64,000 nt of DNA from Serratia plymuthica NBRC 102599. GTDB taxonomy: Bacteria; Pseudomonadota; Gammaproteobacteria; Enterobacterales; Enterobacteriaceae. Shown here piece after piece: positions 58,168-64,000 of the stretch. A model generated the notes under the pieces. It worked only from the letters and a program-made list of their open reading frames with translations, was not told the DNA's origin and did not search any database. The stretch spans positions 1-64,000 of the forward strand of contig NZ_BCTU01000023.1 of the NCBI RefSeq assembly GCF_001590925.1, in the 5' to 3' direction. Positions within the stretch are counted from its first letter, which is position 1. Every line of letters starts with the position of its first letter. Position numbers and translations under genes: made by a program.

Positions 58168-58522
58168 GGTTGTTACCTCGCGGGCTGACCTGTTTTCGTA
58201 CCTTGCGGGTGCCGGATTTCACCAGCATGATGCCGGCAATCAGCGTCACCAGACCCAACACTTTCAACGCAGAGATCGGCTCATCAAACCACAACACGCT
58301 GAACAGCGTAATAAACAGGATACCGATACCTTCCCATAGCGCATAGGCCACGCCAAGGGCGACGCGTTTTATCGCCAGCGACAGCATTACGTAAGAAGCG
58401 GTGATCATCACATACATCACGATATGCCCGGTCATGCCGCCGCTGATACTGGCGTATTTCATCGACAGGGTACCGATAATTTCGGCCACGATAGCCAAAC
58501 CTAAAAAGATCCAATAAATCAT
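58154..58522 (-). CDS. mdtJ: Spermidine exporter subunit MdtJ (SMR family)
   Basis: 122 residues (E. coli 121). [20 protein letters not shown] with the membrane glutamate, and [12 protein letters not shown] near 54-65. A GGGAG site lies six bases before the ATG at 58522; a longer frame to 58552 is rejected. The basic C-terminal tail (GTRKVRKQ) fits MdtJ. First gene of mdtJI. Confidence 0.92.
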   Translation of the reverse strand: MIYWIFLGLAIVAEIIGTLSMKYASISGGMTGHIVMYVMITASYVMLSLAIKRVALGVAYALWEGIGILFITLFSVLWFDEPISALKVLGLVTLIAGIMLVKSGTRKVRKQVSPRGNNHATA

Positions 58523-58990
58523 AATTTTTCTCCCAAACGGCGAATAACGCACGCTAAGGCGTATTTATCCCGATTTATCTCGTTGGACAGGCGTAATAAG
58601 GCGCTGGCGACGCAGAGATCCCTGGGGATAAATTGACCCAAACGTAATAAAAATGTTTGCCCGGCTACGCGGAATGACGAAGGACTGAGCCTGTCACCAG
58701 CACCGGTTAAGGGAGAAAGACGCTATAGCTCGCTGCACCAGTGATGCTCACTGGCAAGGATGGCAGAAAGGAAAAGCTGGCAAGTAGAGGTTCTGAGGGT
58801 AGTTCCATTAAGTTTCATCATAATTATTCTCTATTCTCAGCCGCACACCGTGCGATTTGCCCAATATCCTCATAAAAGTAAAATTTTCAACTGCGATATT
58901 TGTACCATAACCCAAATAAGAAAGCAAACTGCCGTTTTCACAAGAAGTAGAAAAAAACGGGTTAAAAATAAGAAAGTTAAGCATTTTAAA
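58523..58990. other. Intergenic region between eda and mdtJ
   Basis: About 470 bp. It carries the mdtJ promoter region and a very A-rich tract near 58970-59000 before the eda terminator. A 122-codon plus-strand frame from 58760 runs across the terminator into eda and looks like a by-product. No gene is supported. Confidence 0.45.
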
Positions 58991-59024
58991 AATAAAAAAA
59001 GGTTCAACGGGCCGTTGAACCTTG
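58990..59024 (-). terminator. Terminator after eda (minus strand)
   Basis: AAGGTTCAACG and CGTTGAACCTT form an 11-bp stem with loop GGC; on the minus strand seven T follow. It is 50 bp beyond the eda stop. Confidence 0.88.
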
Positions 59025-59073
59025 ATGATTTCAAAGGTGGGCAAACAATCGCCAATCCCAGGCGCGGCGCGGG

Positions 59074-59715
59074 TTACAACGCTGCACCCTTGACGGCGCT
59101 GCGCGCCAGTTCGCTGATGCGTTCGTAGTCGCCGCTCTCCAACGCGTCGGCCGGCACCAGCCAGGATCCACCGATGCACAGCACGCTTTTCAGCGCCAGG
59201 TAATCTCGGTAGTTATTCGGCGTGATGCCTCCGGTCGGACAAAAACGCACCTGCGGGAATGGGCCGCCGATAGCCTGCAACGCTTTTACGCCGCCGTTGG
59301 CTTCTGCCGGGAAGAACTTGAACTCGCGCAGGCCGTAATCCATGCCCAGCATCAGCTCTGAAACGGTGCTGATGCCCGGAATTAACGGAATGGTCCCTGC
59401 GGTAGCGGCTTTCAGCAACGCCTCGGTAAGGCCTGGGCTGATAGCGAATTGCGCACCGGCCTCGGTCACCTCTTGCAACTGTTGGGGATTAATTACCGTA
59501 CCTGCGCCGATAATCGCCTCCGGCACCTCTTTGGCAATGGCGCGGATCGCCTCCATGGCGCAGGCGGTACGTAACGTCACCTCCAGCACGCGAACGCCAC
59601 CGGCGACCAGCGCCCTGGCCAGCGGCACAGCATGTTCCAGTTTATTGATCACAATGACCGGAACCACCGGGCCCGCCGTCAGGATCTGTTCTGCGCTGGT
59701 TTTCCAGTTTTTCAT
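59074..59715 (-). CDS. eda: KHG/KDPG aldolase
   Basis: 213 residues, the E. coli length. It splits 2-keto-3-deoxy-6-phosphogluconate to pyruvate and glyceraldehyde 3-phosphate, and also acts on ketohydroxyglutarate. Seen: [11 protein letters not shown] near 40-50, [11 protein letters not shown] near 71-81 and the Schiff-base lysine in [13 protein letters not shown] near 130-142. It lies 154 bp after zwf with a zwf terminator between, so it has its own promoter. edd, which separates zwf from eda in E. coli, is missing here. Confidence 0.96.
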   Translation of the reverse strand: MKNWKTSAEQILTAGPVVPVIVINKLEHAVPLARALVAGGVRVLEVTLRTACAMEAIRAIAKEVPEAIIGAGTVINPQQLQEVTEAGAQFAISPGLTEALLKAATAGTIPLIPGISTVSELMLGMDYGLREFKFFPAEANGGVKALQAIGGPFPQVRFCPTGGITPNNYRDYLALKSVLCIGGSWLVPADALESGDYERISELARSAVKGAAL

Positions 59716-59832
59716 TATTATGTCTCCACTACTTACGGTTTATAAATGGCACGCCCCTGCCACAGGGCTCCGCAAGTGTATGCGGGCGTCCGGCCGTACC
59801 CTAAGTGAGGTTGCTATCCCGCGTTCTGCGGG

Positions 59833-59863
59833 CAAAAAAATGCCGGCAGATAAGCTGCCGGCG
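59833..59863 (-). terminator. Terminator after zwf (minus strand)
   Basis: GCCGGCAG (59842-59849) and CTGCCGGC (59855-59862) form an 8-bp stem; seven T follow on the minus strand. It starts 7 bp past the zwf stop. Confidence 0.88.
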
Positions 59864-59869
59864 GCGTCG

Positions 59870-61345
59870 TTACTCGAACTCGTTCCAGGAACGGCCATCG
59901 CGGGTGATCATCGCGACCGAGGCTACCGGGCCCCAGGTGCCGGACTGGTAAGGTTTCGGCGCTTCGTTGTCCGCTTTCCATGCGTCCATGATGGAGTCGA
60001 CCCATTTCCAGGCCTCTTCCACCTCGTCACGGCGCACGAACAGCGCCTGAATGCCGCGCATGGTCTCCAGCAACAAACGCTCGTAGGCGTCTGCCACGTG
60101 CTCTTGGTTAAAGGTTTCCGAGAAACTCAGATCCAGCTTGGTGGTTTGCAGACGGTGCTTGTGATCCAACCCCGGTACCTTGTTCAGCACCTGGATCTCG
60201 ATACCTTCATCCGGCTGCAGTCGAATGGTCAACTTGTTCTGCGGCAGTTGCTGGTAAGAGTCGCTGAACAGGTTCAACGGCGGGTTCTTGAAGTAAACCA
60301 CCACTTCAGAACATTTGGTCGGCAGGCGTTTACCGGTACGCAGGTAGAACGGCACGCCGGCCCACTGCCAGTTGTCGATATCCACGCGGATAGAAACGAA
60401 GGTTTCGGTGTTGCTGCTTTTGTTCGCCCCTTCCTCTTCCAGGTAGCCAGGCACTTTTTTGCCCTGCACAAAACCGGCGGTGTATTGGCCGCGCACCGTG
60501 GTTTCGCGCACATTGGTCTGATTAATGCGGCGCAGCGAGCGCAGCACCTTCACTTTCTCGTCACGAATGCGATCGGTGGTCAGATCCGCCGGTGGCGACA
60601 TGGCAATCATGGTCAGGATTTGCAGCAGGTGGTTCTGAATCATGTCGCGCATCTGGCCGGCCTGGTCAAAGTAGCCCCAGCGCCCTTCGATGCCCACCTC
60701 TTCCGCCACGGTGATCTGTACTGAATCGATAGTGCGGTTGTCCCAGTTGGAGGCAAACAACGAGTTGGCAAAACGCAGCGCCAGCAGGTTCAGTACCGTC
60801 TCTTTACCGAGGTAGTGGTCAATACGGTAAACCTGGGACTCGTTGAAGTACTCCGCCACCTGATCGTTGATCACGCGGGAAGACGCCAGATCGGTGCCCA
60901 ACGGTTTTTCCATCACGACGCGCGCCGGGTCGTGATTCAGTTTTGCCTCGCCCAGCCCTTTGCAGATCGCGCCGAAGGTGCTTGGCGGCATGGCGAAGTA
61001 GTTGATGGTGGTGCGATGCTTCTGGTCCAGCATTTTACCCAGTTTGGTAAAGTTTTTGCTGTCGTTCACATCCAGGTTGCAGAAATCCAGGCGCGCGCTC
61101 AGCGTAGCCCAGAGTTCGTCATCCAGTTTTTCTTTCATAAAGGTGCCAAGCGCTTCCTTGACCACCTTGATATAGGCTTCTTTATCCCACTCGGCACGGC
61201 CAACGCCGATAATCCGCGTTTCCGGGTGGATATGGCCGGCTTTTTCTAACTGGTACAGGGAAGGCAGCAGCTTACGACGCGCCAAATCGCCTTTCGCGCC
61301 GAAAATAACCAGGTCACACGCCTGGGCTGTAGAGGTTACCGCCAT
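59870..61345 (-). CDS. zwf: Glucose-6-phosphate 1-dehydrogenase
   Basis: 491 residues, the E. coli length. First enzyme of the pentose phosphate pathway, giving NADPH and 6-phosphogluconolactone. NADP loop VIFGAKGDLARRKLLP near 13-28; active-site RIDHYLGKETVLN near 176-188. ATG at 61345 is six bases after AGGAG; an ATG two codons upstream abuts the ribosome-binding site and is rejected. Divergent from hexR, with a HexR palindrome 26 bp upstream. Confidence 0.97.
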   Translation of the reverse strand: MAVTSTAQACDLVIFGAKGDLARRKLLPSLYQLEKAGHIHPETRIIGVGRAEWDKEAYIKVVKEALGTFMKEKLDDELWATLSARLDFCNLDVNDSKNFTKLGKMLDQKHRTTINYFAMPPSTFGAICKGLGEAKLNHDPARVVMEKPLGTDLASSRVINDQVAEYFNESQVYRIDHYLGKETVLNLLALRFANSLFASNWDNRTIDSVQITVAEEVGIEGRWGYFDQAGQMRDMIQNHLLQILTMIAMSPPADLTTDRIRDEKVKVLRSLRRINQTNVRETTVRGQYTAGFVQGKKVPGYLEEEGANKSSNTETFVSIRVDIDNWQWAGVPFYLRTGKRLPTKCSEVVVYFKNPPLNLFSDSYQQLPQNKLTIRLQPDEGIEIQVLNKVPGLDHKHRLQTTKLDLSFSETFNQEHVADAYERLLLETMRGIQALFVRRDEVEEAWKWVDSIMDAWKADNEAPKPYQSGTWGPVASVAMITRDGRSWNEFE

Positions 61346-61370
61346 GTTCATCTCCTCGTTGCAGGATATT

Positions 61371-61385
61371 TGTAATTTTCTTACA
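61371..61385. promoter_or_regulatory. HexR operator upstream of zwf
   Basis: TGTAATTTTCTTACA matches the HexR palindrome TGTAATTAAATTACA type (TGTAA and TTACA arms). It lies 26 bp before the zwf start and about 355 bp before hexR. A half-site TGTAATTTTC recurs near 61507. The remaining hexR-zwf gap (389 bp) is promoter sequence without a gene. Confidence 0.75.
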
Positions 61386-61740
61386 TTACTAATGTACTCT
61401 CTTTGACTACGGCCAGTAAACCCGGATCAAAAGCAGAAAAAAAGCCCCAGAAACTCCAGTGTTAAGCGCGATCGGGCGTAAACGCCGCTGACGAAACTAA
61501 AAACTGTAATTTTCTGTCTTTTTTGACGCTCTTTTACCATTATGAAAGTTAGACACAGGTCATGTTCTGATGAAAAAAGTCTGCATACCCTCTGTCGAGA
61601 CTGCCAACGGTTACCGGCACGTAGTATATTTTCATTAAACCGGCATTGATTTCTCCTTTGATTGAAATCGACATATCCGATGGATTCCAAGTGGCAGCTT
61701 GAAAGACTGCGGGTATAAAACCATGAGTGACTCTCGTTAT

Positions 61741-62613
61741 ATGAATACGCTGGAAAAAATCCAGAGCCATCTGGAGCTCCTGAGCAAATCTGAAAGGAAA
61801 GTCGCCGAGGTGATCCTGGCCTCCCCACAAACCGCCATTCACTCCAGTATCGCCACGCTGGCCAAGATGGCGGACGTCAGCGAACCCACCGTCAACCGTT
61901 TTTGTCGCCGTCTCGATACCAAGGGCTTCCCCGATTTTAAGCTGCATCTGGCGCAAAGCCTGGCCAACGGCACCCCGTACGTAAATCGTAACGTGGAGGA
62001 AGATGACAGCGTCGATTCCTACACCGGTAAAATATTCGAATCGGTGATGGCCTGCCTGGATACAGTAAAGGCAAATTTGGATATTGCCGCAATCAATCGT
62101 GCGGTTGACCTGCTTACGCAGGCAAAAAAGATCTCTTTCTTTGGTTTAGGCGCGTCGGCGGCAGTCGCCCACGACGCGATGAACAAATTTTTCCGTTTTA
62201 ATATCCCGGTGGTCTACTTCGATGACATCGTCATGCAACGCATGGGATGCATGAACTCCAGCGAAGGCGACGTGGTGGTATTAATTTCCCACACTGGCCG
62301 CACCAAAAACCTGGTTGAAATGGCGCAACTGGCGCGCGAAAACGACGCCACGGTGATCGCCATCACCTCACGCGATACCCCCCTCGCCCATGCGGCGACG
62401 CTTTCTCTGCTGCTCGATGTGCCGGAAGACACAGACGTTTATATGCCGATGGTGTCCCGAATTGCGCAATTAACGCTCATCGACGTTCTGGCTACCGGAT
62501 TTACCTTGCGCAGAGGGGCTAAATTCAGAGATAACTTGAAGCGGGTCAAGGAAGCGTTAAAAGAATCGCGCTTTGATAAGGGCGCAGTTATTCCGAATAA
62601 TTTCGACTCGTAA
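61741..62613 (+). CDS. hexR: HexR, repressor of hexose phosphate metabolism genes (RpiR family)
   Basis: 290 residues from MNTLEKIQSHLE (E. coli 289). N-terminal RpiR helix-turn-helix (KSERKVAEVILASP, VSEPTVNRFCRRLDTKGFPDF near 46-66) and a C-terminal SIS sugar-phosphate domain (FFGLGASAAVAHDAMNKFFR, SHTGRTKNLVE). KDPG, the substrate of Eda, is the known inducer. An upstream ATG at 61723 (MSDSRYM) is in frame and possible; ribosome-binding sites are weak for both. Stands divergent from zwf and upstream of pykA as in E. coli. Confidence 0.95.
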   Translation: MNTLEKIQSHLELLSKSERKVAEVILASPQTAIHSSIATLAKMADVSEPTVNRFCRRLDTKGFPDFKLHLAQSLANGTPYVNRNVEEDDSVDSYTGKIFESVMACLDTVKANLDIAAINRAVDLLTQAKKISFFGLGASAAVAHDAMNKFFRFNIPVVYFDDIVMQRMGCMNSSEGDVVVLISHTGRTKNLVEMAQLARENDATVIAITSRDTPLAHAATLSLLLDVPEDTDVYMPMVSRIAQLTLIDVLATGFTLRRGAKFRDNLKRVKEALKESRFDKGAVIPNNFDS

Positions 62614-62705
62614 CCGATGTAAAAAACCTGCCGAAAAATTTGAACGGCAGTCTTAGAGGCAGTACCTGTAAAACGCTCATGCGGGTAACCCGGGTGAAAC
62701 ATCAG

Positions 62706-62720
62706 TGTAGTAAAATTACA
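62706..62720. promoter_or_regulatory. HexR operator upstream of pykA
   Basis: TGTAGTAAAATTACA is a near-perfect HexR palindrome 73 bp before the pykA start, within the hexR-pykA gap. A weak hairpin CTGCCG...CGGCAG at about 62627-62650 lies after hexR. Confidence 0.8.
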
Positions 62721-62793
62721 TTTCACTCCTGGTTTCGTTATCCGACGTTATCGCAACACCAATACTTTGCTTCACCAGTCAACGGAGTAATAC

Positions 62794-64000
62794 ATGTCCA
62801 GACGGCTCAGAAGAACCAAAATTGTTACCACCCTAGGCCCGGCTACTGACCGCGACAATAATCTTGAAAAGATCATTGCTGCCGGCGCTAACGTGGTTCG
62901 GCTCAACTTTTCCCATGGCAGCGCGGAAGATCACCAGGCTCGCGCGGATAAAGTGCGCGAAATCGCTGCCAAACTGGGGCGTCACGTCGCTATTCTGGGC
63001 GACCTGCAAGGGCCGAAAATCCGTGTTTCCACCTTTAAGGAAGGCAAAATCTTCCTCAATATCGGTGACAAATTTCTGCTCGATGCCAACATGGCAAAAG
63101 GCGAAGGCGATAAAGAAAAAGTCGGTATCGACTATAAAGGCCTGCCTGCCGACGTGGTGCCGGGCGACGTACTGCTGCTGGACGATGGCCGCGTACAGTT
63201 GAAAGTGCTCGAAGTTCAGGGCATGAAAGTGTTTACCGAGGTGACCGTTGGCGGCCCGCTGTCCAACAACAAAGGCATCAACAAACTGGGCGGTGGCCTG
63301 TCCGCAGAAGCCCTGACCGAGAAAGATAAAGCCGATATCATTACCGCGGCAAAAATCGGCGTCGACTATCTGGCGGTTTCCTTCCCGCGTACCGGCGAAG
63401 ACCTGAACTACGCACGCCGTCTGGCGCGCGATGCAGGTTGCAACGCCAAGATCGTTTCTAAAGTTGAACGCGCCGAAGCCGTGTGCAGCGACGAAGCAAT
63501 GGACGACATCATCCTGGCTTCCGACGTGGTGATGGTCGCCCGTGGTGATCTGGGCGTTGAAATCGGCGATCCGGAACTGGTCGGCATTCAGAAAAAACTG
63601 ATCCGTCGCGCCCGCACGCTGAACCGCGCCGTCATTACCGCGACCCAGATGATGGAATCGATGATCACCAACCCGATGCCAACCCGCGCCGAAGTCATGG
63701 ACGTGGCGAACGCCGTGCTGGATGGCACCGACGCCGTAATGCTGTCTGCCGAAACCGCTGCGGGCCAGTACCCGGCGGAAACCGTGGCGGCGATGGCGCG
63801 CGTTTGTCTGGGTGCTGAAAAAATCCCAAGCATCAACGTCTCCAAACACCGTTTGGACGTACAGTTCGACAACATCGAAGAAGCCATTGCCATGTCTTCA
63901 ATGTACGCCGCCAACCACCTGAAAGGCGTGACTGCACTGATCGCCATGACAGAATCGGGCCGCACTGCGCTGATGATGTCACGTATCAGCTCCGGACTGC
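62794..64000 (+). CDS. pykA: Pyruvate kinase II, 3' end outside the window
   Basis: 402 complete codons are present (E. coli PykA 480 residues); the gene runs off the window edge. Start [19 protein letters not shown] is typical of PykA, which has the extra RRLRR start absent from Pyk[14 protein letters not shown] near 31-43, the barrel motif [20 protein letters not shown] near 229-248 and [23 protein letters not shown] are intact. GGAG lies seven bases before the ATG. AMP- and sugar-phosphate-activated glycolytic enzyme; HexR operator upstream. Confidence 0.97.
   Translation, partial: MSRRLRRTKIVTTLGPATDRDNNLEKIIAAGANVVRLNFSHGSAEDHQARADKVREIAAKLGRHVAILGDLQGPKIRVSTFKEGKIFLNIGDKFLLDANMAKGEGDKEKVGIDYKGLPADVVPGDVLLLDDGRVQLKVLEVQGMKVFTEVTVGGPLSNNKGINKLGGGLSAEALTEKDKADIITAAKIGVDYLAVSFPRTGEDLNYARRLARDAGCNAKIVSKVERAEAVCSDEAMDDIILASDVVMVARGDLGVEIGDPELVGIQKKLIRRARTLNRAVITATQMMESMITNPMPTRAEVMDVANAVLDGTDAVMLSAETAAGQYPAETVAAMARVCLGAEKIPSINVSKHRLDVQFDNIEEAIAMSSMYAANHLKGVTALIAMTESGRTALMMSRISSGL

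Noticed and set aside
58760-59128. 122-codon plus-strand frame before eda
   Set aside because: Its lysine-rich part is the A-rich tract and the eda terminator, and the rest is antisense to eda.

Overview
The window reads as a chromosomal segment of an enterobacterium, most probably Serratia. Housekeeping proteins have Enterobacterales lengths and motifs, and gene order follows the E. coli region from xthA to pykA. The GH18 chitinase inserted after pncA fits the Serratia chitinase D type. Assignments rest on reading the sequence and recalling family features; no search was run. No rRNA, tRNA, insertion sequence, prophage or CRISPR array was seen.

Layout. 0-0.35 kb: a structured intergenic element between two copies of a 31-bp repeat. 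0.35-12.7 kb: LOG-family hydrolase, xthA, nudG, ynjH, a tightly overlapping ydjA-selD-selU-topB-ynjH block on the minus strand, then sppA, ansA, pncA and a secreted chitinase. 12.7-20.4 kb: yeaC, msrB, gapA, yeaD, mipA, yeaG, yeaH, with a CRP site before gapA and a sigma-54 promoter before yeaGH. 20.4-34.4 kb is accessory: an acetyltransferase, several very small membrane proteins, a DJ-1/PfpI protein, a deleted alpha/beta-hydrolase, YqaE, an orphan GhoT/OrtT-type membrane toxin, a TonB receptor with a Fur box, the sRNA RyhB with its own Fur box, a peptide/nickel-type ABC operon with a fused permease behind a Zur-like palindrome, a DEDD exonuclease and an MFS exporter.

34.4-58.5 kb returns to conserved order: dadX-dadA, ycgB (SpoVR), an AT-rich acyltransferase islet, fadR, nhaB, dsbB, a candidate sRNA carrying the ArcZ seed, ycgN, an ElaB/YqjD-like protein, ycgM, a lytic transglycosylase, ycgL, minCDE, rnd, fadD, yeaY, tsaB, yoaA, yoaB and mdtJI. 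58.5-64 kb holds central carbon genes eda, zwf, hexR and pykA (cut by the window end). HexR palindromes lie in front of zwf and pykA, and edd is missing from between eda and zwf.

Themes: iron control (receptor plus RyhB, each with a Fur box) next to a possible zinc-controlled transporter; sugar control (CRP and HexR); stress (yeaGH, spoVR, OrtT, YqaE). The least described items are the ArcZ-seed sRNA candidate at about 45.2 kb, the Zur-type ABC operon, the orphan toxin and the tiny membrane proteins.
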